DNA of 64,000 nucleotides from Scatolibacter rhodanostii. Lineage in GTDB: Bacteria > Bacillota > Clostridia > Oscillospirales > Acutalibacteraceae. Of the stretch, positions 41,761 through 50,893 are shown in pieces. The stretch is taken from assembly GCF_900197595.1 (NCBI RefSeq), contig NZ_FZLO01000003.1:186001-250000 (forward strand), read 5' to 3'. How positions within the stretch are numbered: the stretch's first letter is position 1; every line of letters begins with the position of its first letter. The translations under genes were made by a program, and so were the position numbers. The notes beneath the pieces were generated by a model. The model saw only the letters and a program-made list of their open reading frames with translations, searched no databases and had not been told where the DNA came from.

Positions 41761-42294
41761 ATGTCTAATATTTGGCACGATATCAGCCCCGCAAGAGTTA
41801 CTCCACAAGATTTTATCGCTGTTATTGAAATTGAAAAAGGCTCGAAGAATAAATATGAACTGGATAAAGAAACCGGCCACATTATATTAGATCGAATTCT
41901 CCACACTTCCACCCACTATCCAGCAAATTACGGGTTTATCCCCCGCACCTATGCTGATGACGGCGATCCCCTAGATGTTTTGGTTCTTTGCAGCGAAAAT
42001 ATTCACCCATTAAGCTTAGTTCGCTGTTATCCCATTGGCATGATTATCATGCAAGATCAAGGAAAAATGGACGAAAAAATCATTGCTATTCCTTATGATG
42101 ACCCAAACTATAACACTTATCATGCCATTAGTGAACTACCGACACACATTGTTTCTGAAATTCGTCACTTTTTTAAAGTCTATAAAGATTTGGAGAATAA
42201 AGAAACGATTGTCAACGACGAGCAAGGGGTCGAGGCAGCTATTGAAACCATCAGCGCTGCCTGCGAAAGCTATATCAGTAAGTTTTGCCGATAA
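41761..42294 (+). CDS. ppa: Inorganic pyrophosphatase, family I
   Basis: Hydrolyses pyrophosphate to drive biosynthesis. The 177-residue product shows 'VIEIEKGSKNKYELDKETG', 'YPANYGFIPRTYADDGDPLDVLVL' with the metal-binding signature DGDPLDV, and 'KIIAIPYDDP'. It is the soluble family I type, of normal length. It has its own promoter and a strong terminator. Confidence 0.96.
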   Translation: MSNIWHDISPARVTPQDFIAVIEIEKGSKNKYELDKETGHIILDRILHTSTHYPANYGFIPRTYADDGDPLDVLVLCSENIHPLSLVRCYPIGMIIMQDQGKMDEKIIAIPYDDPNYNTYHAISELPTHIVSEIRHFFKVYKDLENKETIVNDEQGVEAAIETISAACESYISKFCR

Positions 42295-42327
42295 AAAAGG
42301 TGTAGTTTAATTTGTCGTTATCTACTG

Positions 42328-42378
42328 TAAAAAATACAGCGAGAGAAAATATGTTGTTTTCTCTCGCTGTATTTTTTA
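42328..42378. terminator. Terminator of ppa
   Basis: AAAAAATACAGCGAGAGAAAA pairs almost perfectly with TTTTCTCTCGCTGTATTTTTT around a short loop. It is strong in both directions. Confidence 0.92.
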
Positions 42379-42398
42379 CATCCTAAATTAAAGTCAGA

Positions 42399-42431
42399 AA
42401 ACCCAGTAAAATTTTACTGGGTTTTCTTTTC
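42399..42431 (-). terminator. Terminator of tpiA
   Basis: AAAACCCAGTAAAA pairs with TTTTACTGGGTTTT, 28 bases past the tpiA stop on the minus strand, with T-runs. Confidence 0.85.
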
Positions 42432-42458
42432 ACAAGATTAAAATAATCTGTTAGATAC

Positions 42459-43226
42459 TTATTTGGAAGCTGCTTTTACGATAGCTGCAAAATCTTCTGC
42501 TTTCAGAGAAGCACCGCCGATTAAGCCGCCATCAACATCAGGTTTGGCAAGCAATTCATCTGCATTAGCAGCATTCATAGAGCCACCATACTGAATTGTC
42601 AATGCATTGGCGTTATCTGCACCGTAAAGCTCGCCAACAACTTGACGAATCACTGCACAAACTTCGTTTGCTTGCTCAGCTGTAGCTGTTTTACCTGTGC
42701 CAATTGCCCAAACTGGCTCATAAGCAATGATGATTCTTTTCAGTTCATCAGCAGAAACACCGCCCAAAGCGATTTTGGTCTGCAAGCGAACGAGTTCATC
42801 TGTAATGCCTTGTTCGCGCTGTTCTAAATATTCACCTACGCAAAGAATGACAGTTAGGCCTGCATCTAAAGCAGCACGTACTCTCTTCTGAACAGTTTCG
42901 TCTGTTTCGCCAAAGTATGTTCTTCTTTCGCTGTGTCCGATAATGACATATTCAATGCCGATAGCAGCCAACATATCTGCAGAAATCTCGCCGGTATAAG
43001 CACCGGATTTTTCCCAGTGGCAGTTTTCAGCACCGATTTTAATGTTAGTGCCTTTTGCTGCCTCAAGAGCAGCGGTCAAATCAATATAAGGTGTACAGGC
43101 AATAACATCGCAATCTGCCTCTTTAACTAGTGGAGCAATGGCTTGAATCAGTTCTACGGTTTCTTTCGGATTTTTGTTCATCTTCCAGTTGCCCGCAATA
43201 ACAGCTTTTCTTAAATTTTTATCCAT
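42459..43226 (-). CDS. tpiA: Triosephosphate isomerase
   Basis: Interconverts dihydroxyacetone phosphate and glyceraldehyde 3-phosphate. The 255-residue barrel shows 'IAGNWKMNK' (catalytic Lys), 'VIIGHSERR' (catalytic His) and '[14 protein letters not shown]' (catalytic Glu and the phosphate loop). AGGATAGGGAACTT serves the ATG at 43226; a longer frame of 12 codons is unlikely. It follows pgk, with a hairpin between them. Confidence 0.97.
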   Translation of the reverse strand: MDKNLRKAVIAGNWKMNKNPKETVELIQAIAPLVKEADCDVIACTPYIDLTAALEAAKGTNIKIGAENCHWEKSGAYTGEISADMLAAIGIEYVIIGHSERRTYFGETDETVQKRVRAALDAGLTVILCVGEYLEQREQGITDELVRLQTKIALGGVSADELKRIIIAYEPVWAIGTGKTATAEQANEVCAVIRQVVGELYGADNANALTIQYGGSMNAANADELLAKPDVDGGLIGGASLKAEDFAAIVKAASK

Positions 43227-43327
43227 AAGTTCCCTATCCTTTCTAGATTCCACGCTGAACACAGCTCAAAATCATATCCAATTTGTCGGTTTTATTGGGA
43301 TATTTGCATTGGAAATACCCTTGTATA

Positions 43328-43354
43328 AAAGCGGGAGAAAGATTCTCCCGCTTT
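43328..43354 (-). terminator. Hairpin between pgk and tpiA
   Basis: AAAGCGGGAGA pairs perfectly with TCTCCCGCTTT over a 5-base loop and is followed on the minus strand by TTTTATA. It may partly terminate or set unequal pgk and tpiA levels. Confidence 0.7.
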
Positions 43355-43376
43355 CAGAGCGCATAAATTTTAGTTC

Positions 43377-44573
43377 TTATTCTTTTTCGCTTAAGCAAGC
43401 AATACCAGGTAGTTCCAGACCTTCGAGGAATTCAAGAGAAGCGCCGCCACCTGTAGAGATATGTGTCATTTTATCGGCAAAACCAAGTTTTTCGACAGCA
43501 GCAGCAGAGTCACCACCGCCAATGATAGAAATTGCACCGCTTTCAGCGACTGCTTTGGCTACGCCAATTGTACCGGCTGCAAAGTTTTCCCATTCAGAAA
43601 CACCCATCGGGCCGTTCCATACGACTGTACCGGCATCTTTGATGGCATCAGCAAACATTTCTGTAGTTCTCGGTCCAATATCCAGACCCATCCAGCCGTC
43701 TGGAATGTGGTGTGAATCAACCATTTGGCACTGGGTGTCAGGTTTATATTCAAGTCCTGCAATATTGTCAACCGGCAGCAAGAATTTTACGCCGTTCTTT
43801 TCTGCGTTAGCAATAGTTGCTCTAGCAAGATCTAGTTTTTCATCTTCACAGATTGATGTACCAATCTCATAGCCCTGTGCTTTCAAGAAAGTATAAGCCA
43901 TGCCGCCGCCGATAATCAAAGTATCGACTTTTTTGATGAGATTGTCAATAACACCGATTTTATCAGAAACTTTAGCACCGCCCAAAATAGCAACAAAAGG
44001 ACGCTTCGGCTCTTGCAGAGCTTTACCCATTACGCTGATTTCTTTGTTAATCAGGTAACCGCCAACAGCAGGCAGATAGTGAGAAACACCTTCTGTAGAA
44101 GCATGTGCACGGTGAGCTGTACCAAAAGCATCGTTAACATAAATTTCAGCCAGAGAAGCTAATTCTTTGGCAAACTCAGGGTTATTTTTGGTTTCTTCAT
44201 TATGGAAACGCACATTTTCAATCAGCTCTACTTCGCCATTTTTGAGAGAAGCAGCAATTGATTTTGCGCTTTCACCGATTACATCGGTAGCCATTTTAAC
44301 TTCTTGTCCCAAGGCTTTGGAGAGATATGCGGCAACCGGAGCTAAAGAGAATTTGGGGTTGAATTCGCCCTTCGGTCTGCCCAAGTGAGAACAAAGAATA
44401 ACTTTTGCATTCTGTTCCACCAAATATTTAATGGTTTTAAGTGCTTCGTTGATACGTTTTGGGTCAGCAATATTGCCGTCTGCATCAAACGGAACGTTAA
44501 AGTCACAGCGAACCAAGACTTTCTTTCCGCTTACATCAATATCTTCGACCGTTTTTTTGTTCAGATAGTTCAT
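43377..44573 (-). CDS. pgk: Phosphoglycerate kinase
   Basis: Makes ATP from 1,3-bisphosphoglycerate in glycolysis. The 398-residue product has '[17 protein letters not shown]', '[14 protein letters not shown]', '[10 protein letters not shown]', '[16 protein letters not shown]', '[13 protein letters not shown]' and '[13 protein letters not shown]', all in family order. AAAAGGAGAGC precedes the ATG. Its promoter region carries a Rex-like box, hinting at NADH/NAD control of lower glycolysis. gap is not adjacent in this window. Confidence 0.97.
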   Translation of the reverse strand: MNYLNKKTVEDIDVSGKKVLVRCDFNVPFDADGNIADPKRINEALKTIKYLVEQNAKVILCSHLGRPKGEFNPKFSLAPVAAYLSKALGQEVKMATDVIGESAKSIAASLKNGEVELIENVRFHNEETKNNPEFAKELASLAEIYVNDAFGTAHRAHASTEGVSHYLPAVGGYLINKEISVMGKALQEPKRPFVAILGGAKVSDKIGVIDNLIKKVDTLIIGGGMAYTFLKAQGYEIGTSICEDEKLDLARATIANAEKNGVKFLLPVDNIAGLEYKPDTQCQMVDSHHIPDGWMGLDIGPRTTEMFADAIKDAGTVVWNGPMGVSEWENFAAGTIGVAKAVAESGAISIIGGGDSAAAVEKLGFADKMTHISTGGGASLEFLEGLELPGIACLSEKE

Positions 44574-44668
44574 TTAGGTGCTCTCCTTTTAGTATAAAGT
44601 CAGGTTTTGTACGGGACAAAAACGCCTGAAAAAATCCGCCTGATTACAAAGCAGACGTGTGACCCATC

Positions 44669-44698
44669 ATAACATTGTGAAAGAATCCACAATTCCAA
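44669..44698 (-). promoter_or_regulatory. Candidate promoter of pgk-tpiA
   Basis: On the minus strand TTGGAA (44698-44693), 18-base spacer, TGTTAT (44674-44669). The spacer is exactly the Rex-like dyad. The -10 is poor, so the exact promoter is uncertain. Confidence 0.45.
44675..44692. promoter_or_regulatory. Rex-like operator upstream of pgk
   Basis: TTGTGAAAGAATCCACAA matches the Rex box TTGTGAANNNNTTCACAA at all fixed positions but one. Rex is the NADH-sensing repressor of fermentation genes in Firmicutes. Confidence 0.65.
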
Positions 44699-44779
44699 AC
44701 GCTATTGTAGCGCAGTTTCTTTTATTTTTCAAGTATTTTCGGGCATTACCTCAAGTTTTTCAGAACATTCACGCTATTT

Positions 44780-45313
44780 TTACAAAAATTCTGCCTGAGG
44801 GTTTGCAGATTTTGCCTTTTGCCAATCAAAACTCCTCAATTCTCCTGAGCAAGAAAGCTCCGGGAAGTCCCACTGGCGCAAGACTTCAAATGTTCCAATC
44901 GCAACCGAATTGGCAAGATTCAAGCTTCTTGCCTCATCCATCATAGGAATCCGCACAGTGGTATCAGGATTTTTAAACAGCAAATCTTCTGGCAAACCGG
45001 CAGATTCTTTGCCAAAAAAGAGGTAGCTATGATCAGGATAGGCAACTTCTGTATATTTATGCGGTGCTTTTGTTGAAAAAAAGAAAAATTCACCATGATT
45101 ATTTGCAAAAAACTCGTCCAAACTATTGTAATAAGAAATATCTAAAAGATGCCAATAATCTAGCCCGGCGTGCTTTAGTTTTTTGTCATCTGGTTTAAAG
45201 CCCATAGGTCCTACCAAATGGAGTGCCGCTCCAGTTACTGCACAGGTTCGAGCAATATTACCCGCATTTTGCGGTATTTCAGGTTCTACCAAAACAATAT
45301 TTAAATTTGCCAA
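44780..45313 (-). CDS. trmL: tRNA (cytidine/uridine-34-2'-O)-methyltransferase TrmL
   Basis: A SPOUT-class methyltransferase that modifies the wobble base of leucine tRNAs. The 177-residue product shows the knotted-fold motifs: 'IVLVEPEIPQNAGNIARTCAVTGAALHLVGPMGF', 'YLFFGKESAGLPEDLL' and 'RIPMMDEARSLNLANSVAIGTFEVLRQ'. No ATG fits; the start is TTG at 45313, with AGGAAAGG about 10 bases upstream. Frame further upstream overlaps the opposing small gene and is not used. Confidence 0.92.
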   Translation of the reverse strand: MANLNIVLVEPEIPQNAGNIARTCAVTGAALHLVGPMGFKPDDKKLKHAGLDYWHLLDISYYNSLDEFFANNHGEFFFFSTKAPHKYTEVAYPDHSYLFFGKESAGLPEDLLFKNPDTTVRIPMMDEARSLNLANSVAIGTFEVLRQWDFPELSCSGELRSFDWQKAKSANPQAEFL

Positions 45314-45440
45314 AAATTTCAGACCTTTCCTAAAAAGTAATTTGCTTACATGACTAGAAATCAGGAGGAGGGGAATAATGAAACTGAACACGGTTCTTTT
45401 TGTTCTCAAAATCACAATGAAAGTATGGAGGTTACTCATT

Positions 45441-45632
45441 ATGCACAGAAAAGGTAAAAATATCGCCAAAAAAGTTGGTGTAGGTCTCGCCATTGGTTCT
45501 GCTGTTGCCGCTGTTGGTGTTGGTATTGCCAACCGTAACAGCAAACCCGTAAACAGCATGAAAAAGAAAGCCGGAAGAGCAATGCAAAATGTCAGCGAAA
45601 TCATCGGTGACGTTAGCAAAATGATTGGTTAA
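45441..45632 (+). CDS. Small single-pass membrane-type protein
   Basis: A 63-residue protein with a basic start (MHRKGKNIAKK), one Gly/Ala/Val-rich hydrophobic segment at about residues 12-30 (VGVGLAIGSAVAAVGVGIA) and a polar tail. GGAGG is 9 bases before the ATG at 45441; an upstream in-frame ATG at 45378 is less likely. Function unknown. The Gly-spaced segment could pack against other helices. It is divergent from trmL and followed by its own terminator. Confidence 0.7.
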   Translation: MHRKGKNIAKKVGVGLAIGSAVAAVGVGIANRNSKPVNSMKKKAGRAMQNVSEIIGDVSKMIG

Positions 45633-45666
45633 TTATCCGAATTTATTTTACAAACTGTTTTCCCCT

Positions 45667-45704
45667 TAGAAAGAGGCGAGAATTTTTCTCGCCTCTCCTT
45701 TTTA
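45667..45704. terminator. Terminator between the small membrane protein and the MORN gene
   Basis: AGAGGCGAGAA pairs with TTCTCGCCTCT around a short loop and enters a T-run on the plus strand. It ends where the convergent MORN-repeat gene ends. Confidence 0.88.
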
Positions 45705-47807
45705 TTCTTCCCGTGCTGACGGGCGCTTATACAGCACGCCGTTATAATGCTTATCCTCTCTCCACTCTCCCGTGAAAATCACTTCGCCGTTTTCATTGAA
45801 TTCGCTGCCTGTGCCGTTGCGGCGTCCGTCTTCCCACATTCCTGTATAGATCAGATGTCCTTTTGTATCGAACACAGAACCAAATTCTGTCGGTTGGCCT
45901 TTTTCCCATTTGCCAACAAACACAGAACCATCTTCTAAGCGATAAGAAACACCGATCCCATCTTTTTCGCCACCTTGCACACTGCCGCTATACTGCAAGT
46001 TTCCTTTGGTGTCAAATAAAGAAACAAAGGAATCTGGTTTGTTTTCTGACCAATTGGCAACATGCACGGCATGGTCTGTTTCACGAAAAGAAATGCCAAG
46101 CCCGCTCTTTTTGTCGTTTTCCCAAAAGCCAGCATAAGATAAGGTACCACTTTCAGAATAACTTACGCCAAAGCCATGGCGTTTGCCGTCTTTCATATCG
46201 CCCTCGTAATGTGCCGACTTGGCTATGCGTTTCACTCCACTGACACCGGCAATTTTGCCTTCGACAACTGCGGCACGATAAATGGTTTCACGAATCGATT
46301 CCGGCTTTTTTTTAGCTGTTTCGGCTAAAGCCATTTGCTTTTTATCTTGCTTCTCGTTCAGGCTATTCTCCACATTTTGCACCAATTTAGCAAGTTGCTG
46401 TTCAATCGGTGAAACATCCTCTTCACCACTTTCTTCGCCTACAGAAGGAGTCACCAAACCATAAGGAATGTCCCATGAACTAAGAGAAGAAAGATCAAAA
46501 TACTTAGGAAGCTCATCGGGCAAAACTTGCCTGAGAACTGGGTTTTTCCAGAACTGTTCTTTTAGGGCCGCTGCGTTGGAGAGCACCGGACGTTCTTGTT
46601 CTTCCATCCGTTTTGAAACAGCTGCATCAGCCTTTTCAAGAATCTCAATTTCTTCGGCTGTTGGCTGTACTTCATGTGAGGCAACGTCTTCATTTTCAGA
46701 AGTCTTTTCTTTTTCGGCTTCTTTCTCTGTAAGAATTTCTTCACAAAGAGCAAAAGCATCTTTCTCAATAGGTTTTTCAGATTGTGTTGCCGGCTTAGAT
46801 TCATGTTCGCTCTCTAGCGATAGTTCCTGCATCTTTTCCGTTACCACTTTCTTATCCAAAACAGAAGAATTTTGACCCACATGAATTCCTTTATCTTTAT
46901 TTAGAGGGGAATCCTCGCGCTGAACCGCTTTTAAATTTCCCGCTGTTTCTTCTGCTATCTCAGGTTCTGTCCCCAAGGTTTCGGTCTTATCTTTTTTATT
47001 ATCACAGGATTTCTTTTCTTCTGAAATCTTTGTGTTTTTGGTTTCATTCTGCGTATGCAGCTTTTTTATCTTGCCGTATTCCTCTAATGCTGTAAAAGAA
47101 ACAACAAAATCTGCTTTAGCGCGGCTGACTTGGTCAGTATCCTCTGTCCAAGCAAAAATAGTTCTTGTGTCGTCTTCCTCATTTTTTTTGCTTAGCTCTA
47201 ATCGTTTACGGGCATCTTCTTCTAGTGTGTAAGAAAACAAGCCCTCACTTGTCAGCAAAATCACTTCGGGGCGCCCCATAGCAGCGTCAATCGTATGCTT
47301 ATAAGGGACCGGACACAGCACGTTCTTTGTATATCCGTTGATGGAAGGATTATAGTTAAAACGCTCGACATGATCAGCCAAGCTGTCTGGTTTCAAAATC
47401 ACTTTTGCGATAATGGCATCGGGCGCGTCGTAATATTCTGATTTAATCCACTGATGATTTCTGTCAAAGAACATCTTAGAGATGATTAAATTATCAAAGT
47501 TCCGTCTAATTAGCACCGTTCCGACAGAAACTTGATAGCTTTGCTCCGTGGCAATGCTCCCTACCGTCTTTTTCCAAAAGATAGAATGACCGCTGAGCTT
47601 TCCCTTAATGCGGCTTTCAAGCCCCAAATCCACCAATTTTTTATTGACTTTTACAGACTTGCGGGCATTACTTAAAAACTTTTTGCGCAAGGCAAAAAAG
47701 TTGTCTTTCGTGCAATCCAGTGATTCACGCTCTGTAAAACAAATGCCATACACATCTTTTGTCAGCAAACTTTTGCCCATGACACTTTCTATTGAGTCGT
47801 TCTTCAT
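45702..47807 (-). CDS. MORN-repeat protein
   Basis: A 701-residue protein with no signal peptide. Residues 1-210 form an unrecognised domain; about 210-520 is a long acidic, low-complexity region rich in Glu, Lys and Ser; about 540-695 holds six or seven MORN repeats ('YEGDMKDGKRHGFGVSY', 'FWENDKKSGLGIS', 'KWEKGQPTEFGSVF', 'GMWEDGRRNGTGSEF'). MORN repeats often bind lipids or act as scaffolds. The ATG at 47807 has GGGAGTG ahead of it; one at 47843 lacks a ribosome site. Role unknown. Confidence 0.8.
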   Translation of the reverse strand: MKNDSIESVMGKSLLTKDVYGICFTERESLDCTKDNFFALRKKFLSNARKSVKVNKKLVDLGLESRIKGKLSGHSIFWKKTVGSIATEQSYQVSVGTVLIRRNFDNLIISKMFFDRNHQWIKSEYYDAPDAIIAKVILKPDSLADHVERFNYNPSINGYTKNVLCPVPYKHTIDAAMGRPEVILLTSEGLFSYTLEEDARKRLELSKKNEEDDTRTIFAWTEDTDQVSRAKADFVVSFTALEEYGKIKKLHTQNETKNTKISEEKKSCDNKKDKTETLGTEPEIAEETAGNLKAVQREDSPLNKDKGIHVGQNSSVLDKKVVTEKMQELSLESEHESKPATQSEKPIEKDAFALCEEILTEKEAEKEKTSENEDVASHEVQPTAEEIEILEKADAAVSKRMEEQERPVLSNAAALKEQFWKNPVLRQVLPDELPKYFDLSSLSSWDIPYGLVTPSVGEESGEEDVSPIEQQLAKLVQNVENSLNEKQDKKQMALAETAKKKPESIRETIYRAAVVEGKIAGVSGVKRIAKSAHYEGDMKDGKRHGFGVSYSESGTLSYAGFWENDKKSGLGISFRETDHAVHVANWSENKPDSFVSLFDTKGNLQYSGSVQGGEKDGIGVSYRLEDGSVFVGKWEKGQPTEFGSVFDTKGHLIYTGMWEDGRRNGTGSEFNENGEVIFTGEWREDKHYNGVLYKRPSAREE

Positions 47808-48179
47808 ACCCACACTCCCGCATTCGCTGATTTTTGCATTCACAGCACTTCATAGGTTATTTTGACGTTTTGGCTACTGGCTTTAAATAAATGAAGCCCT
47901 CTTTATACATCATAAATAGAAAAAAATATTCTATTTTGTAATCTTGTTCTTATCTAAATTTCTGATTTTGCCATTGTATTGATAGCCCTGTACCAAAAAT
48001 CCATTTTTCCAATACATCCGTCAAAGATGGATTCTATTATATCACATTTCATATCAGACTCAAAGCTTTTTTATCGAAAAACACTTGTTTAAAATTGAGC
48101 CTCTTACTGCCTTATTCTGCACTTTAATCATTAAAAAAGGCATTGAGAATATTATAATTTTGATAAACGCAATTCAAAA
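47808..48179. other. Divergent intergenic region, nothing recognised in the middle
   Basis: About 370 AT-rich bases between the divergent MORN and lipoprotein genes. No RNA gene or coding sequence was recognised. A minus-strand promoter for the MORN gene must lie here but no near-consensus pair stands out. Confidence 0.5.
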
Positions 48180-48208
48180 TTGACAATAAGACGCAAATGA
48201 GGTAAAAT
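48180..48208 (+). promoter_or_regulatory. Promoter of the lipoprotein gene
   Basis: TTGACA (48180-48185), 17-base spacer, TAAAAT (48203-48208), 46 bases before the start. Confidence 0.83.
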
Positions 48209-48253
48209 ATTTAAGCTAGAAAAATAAGATAGCTGATAAAGGAGAACGCGTTT

Positions 48254-49039
48254 ATGTATGACAAAAACCATACTTCAGCTCGGTTTTTCCTAACAGCTGC
48301 TTTTGTTTCTTTACTAGCTTTAAGTGCTTGTGGCAATAATTCTGCTGTTTTATCTTCTTCCTCTGCGCATACAGAAGGACTTTCTAAACAGGAAAGCCGT
48401 TTTCAGGAAGAATCTTTTGCCACTGATTCAAGCGACCTAACAGTGATGAACAGTACTGTCGATACGGTTTCCTCACAACTGCAGCAAGCGCAGCATGTTA
48501 TACCTTATCCCTTGTTTAGCACCACCCTAAATGCAGAGCAAGTTAACTTGCTTGTAGAAAATTATGTTACCAAGATGGAAAATCTATATGTAGCTGAAAA
48601 TGTCTCTCTCGAAAATGTTACGTATGAAATTATGTTTCAAAACGAAAAGTATATTTCCCTATATTATACCGGTACAATAACTTCTCCTGATTTACCTTAT
48701 CCCAGCGTTTTTAAGACTACCCTAAACATAGATATCAACACAGGTACTGCGATTGGATTAAATCAAATTGCCAGTATTGATGAAGCTTTCTTAGCTCTTT
48801 TGGCAGAAAAATTGGAGAAGCAATTTCAAGTAATGGGGATTAATCTGTCTGATGTTACTAGCATTGACCAGTTAAAAAGTCAGTTGCAGCTAGCTGATAT
48901 AAATGGCGACTATTTTTCTGATATTCAATCTTATTTTACGGCTGATGAAGTTGGTATTATCTTGTCTGTTCCCCATGTCTTAGGCGACTACATCACAGTT
49001 ACACTGCCAAACACATCTATTCAAAACCTGATTCTTTAA
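48254..49039 (+). CDS. Lipoprotein with DUF3298/RsiV-like domain
   Basis: A 261-residue lipoprotein: signal peptide to about residue 25, lipobox LSAC with Cys26, a Ser-rich linker to about 85, then a folded domain. The segment 'YTGTITSPDLPYPSVFKTTLNIDINTGTAIGLNQI' (about 140-175) resembles DUF3298/RsiV-type extracellular domains, which in some proteins sense lysozyme or accompany deacetylases; no enzyme is fused here. AAAGGAG precedes the ATG. Function unproven. Confidence 0.75.
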   Translation: MYDKNHTSARFFLTAAFVSLLALSACGNNSAVLSSSSAHTEGLSKQESRFQEESFATDSSDLTVMNSTVDTVSSQLQQAQHVIPYPLFSTTLNAEQVNLLVENYVTKMENLYVAENVSLENVTYEIMFQNEKYISLYYTGTITSPDLPYPSVFKTTLNIDINTGTAIGLNQIASIDEAFLALLAEKLEKQFQVMGINLSDVTSIDQLKSQLQLADINGDYFSDIQSYFTADEVGIILSVPHVLGDYITVTLPNTSIQNLIL

Positions 49040-49092
49040 GTAAAGCCACACCGAATTACTTTCTCAATTTAAAATCAAATAATCTTCCATAT

Positions 49093-49169
49093 GTCTCCGT
49101 AGCTCAGCTGGATAGAGCACTTGCCTCCTAAGCAAGGGGTCGGACGTTCAAATCGTCTCGGGGACGCCA
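49093..49169 (+). tRNA. tRNA-Arg (anticodon CCU), CCA encoded
   Basis: A full cloverleaf is visible. The acceptor GTCTCCG pairs with CGGGGAC, with one G-U pair. The anticodon stem CTTGC/GCAAG encloses loop CTCCTAA with anticodon CCT. The T-loop reads TTCAAAT. The discriminator G is followed by an encoded CCA. It decodes AGG. Confidence 0.96.
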
Positions 49170-49218
49170 AAAAAACCGCTGTAAACCTAGTTTTTAGAGT
49201 TTACAGCGGTTTTTTATT
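49170..49218 (+). terminator. Terminator of tRNA-Arg
   Basis: AAAAAAACCGCTGTAAAC pairs with GTTTACAGCGGTTTTTT around a small loop, directly after the tRNA. Confidence 0.9.
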
Positions 49219-49351
49219 TTTGTAATAGGAATAGACTTGAAAGAATTTTATCTATTTTATAGATTTGCAGAAGTATAAAATATTTGCTTAAGAAATTAAT
49301 CTCATTCACCAGTTGAAAATCCGTCAATACTCCCTGCTTCCTATCAATATC

Positions 49352-50893
49352 TTATGCATTTGTATTGTCTGTTACATCCAACTCAGAAACAATTTTGGGA
49401 TAGGTATACTCTTTTTCTTTTTTATCGTGAAGCGGAGTCCAAACTTGCGCAAAAAAAGGATCTTTTTTAGCTCGTTCATAGTAGTTCCAACTTTCACGTT
49501 CACATTCAGGACACCAGTGTCCTCCCTCAAGTACAAGTCTCGGACTGGCTTCAAATTTATGACCAAAAGCGCATTCAAAGTGCAGTTTGCTCATCCAATC
49601 TCCTGTGATCATTTCGTTTGATAAACACTTACCACCTCGAAAGTGTGCCGCACCGTTAATATCCTCTAAATTCAATGTTTCTTCAGGTTTATTCTCATCA
49701 TAGCCATGATTAATTGGTACAACTGTATCCCAATCTGTAAAATGCTTAAAATCTTTAAAATCAGGAATAGCTTCCCACGCTTCTTTGGAACCCCAATAAG
49801 CCGCAATATGTTCTTCCCTATTATTTTCTGTAAAATTCACAGTACCATGCTCGGTTTGTGCTAGCTTAAGAAATCTTTTTTTGAGAATGTTGCCCATAAA
49901 CTTCTGACCACCGGGCAGTTTGGTTAAAATACGAGCTGCGGTGGCTGTTCCGCCAAGATTTTTAAGGTAGGCATCATAAAAATACTGCATGGAATCATGT
50001 CTGAAATCCAAAATATCGTTGAGTTTGTCCGAATCTAAATAATATTGACCGTGAAAATTCCGAGTGGCATACCACTTCGTATCAGCTGCATAAGACAAAT
50101 CCTTAAGCCCAATGGCTCCAAACATAATGGTATACATATCATAAGTGCTCACTCGGCAGCTTTCGCCACCACCAATATTGAAGATATGTCCCCAGAAATT
50201 GCTTCCCAACTCCTTATTCCGCTCTTTGGCACACAGATTGCGCAGCAGGATAGCTGAATCTTTATCTGAAACATATTCAAGTACGTTATCTAAACAATTA
50301 TGGAACATAATGGCATCTTCAATGCTTGCCATGGCAGGCCCCATAATTCCTGTTTGTCTCAAGCTGACCCAATAGGGTAGCTCTGACTCAACTACATGCC
50401 TTTCAGCAGCAATTTTAGATACTGCATAGTAGTCATAAACACTTGGTTTTAGAGGATCTCCCACTCGGCCCCAATGAATGGGCGGCATGCGATCACCAGT
50501 TTCAGCGACAGTACCGATATACACAAAACGAGTTTTCTGCTCTTGTCTAAGGGCTTTAATCGCTTTTATAATATTAACACTGGAGCCATAATTGACTTGC
50601 ATGGCCACCTCGGGATAATAATCTGCGGCAGGAGAAACGAATGCGCCTACATGCAGCACAATATCTGCATCACGCACACAACGCTCTACACTTTGATAAT
50701 CCACCAAATCTCCCAACACAATTTCGAGGCAACCTTTTGTGGTAAAAGGTTCCAATAACTCTTTGTTTTTATCTGTATCGCGAACCAAAACGACTAGTTC
50801 AATCTTATCTGAGTCTTTTAAAAGTTCTTGCACCCCCAAAAAACCCATTGTGCCAGTTGCTCCGGTTAGAAATATGCGTTGCTTTGCCATCAT
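49352..50893 (-). CDS. NAD-dependent epimerase/reductase with C-terminal zinc-ribbon-like tail
   Basis: An extended short-chain dehydrogenase, 513 residues. The Rossmann domain starts with 'FLTGATGTMGFLG' (about 8-20), has 'DLVDYQSVERCVRDADIVLHVGA' and the catalytic 'YDYYAVSKIAAE' (YxxxK). The tail (about 415-490) carries 'LHFECAFGHKFEASPRLVLEGGHWCPECE', a likely zinc site (Cys, His, CPEC). At 513 residues it is much longer than the usual 300-350. It overlaps the upstream paralogue by one base. Substrate unknown. Confidence 0.83.
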   Translation of the reverse strand: MMAKQRIFLTGATGTMGFLGVQELLKDSDKIELVVLVRDTDKNKELLEPFTTKGCLEIVLGDLVDYQSVERCVRDADIVLHVGAFVSPAADYYPEVAMQVNYGSSVNIIKAIKALRQEQKTRFVYIGTVAETGDRMPPIHWGRVGDPLKPSVYDYYAVSKIAAERHVVESELPYWVSLRQTGIMGPAMASIEDAIMFHNCLDNVLEYVSDKDSAILLRNLCAKERNKELGSNFWGHIFNIGGGESCRVSTYDMYTIMFGAIGLKDLSYAADTKWYATRNFHGQYYLDSDKLNDILDFRHDSMQYFYDAYLKNLGGTATAARILTKLPGGQKFMGNILKKRFLKLAQTEHGTVNFTENNREEHIAAYWGSKEAWEAIPDFKDFKHFTDWDTVVPINHGYDENKPEETLNLEDINGAAHFRGGKCLSNEMITGDWMSKLHFECAFGHKFEASPRLVLEGGHWCPECERESWNYYERAKKDPFFAQVWTPLHDKKEKEYTYPKIVSELDVTDNTNA

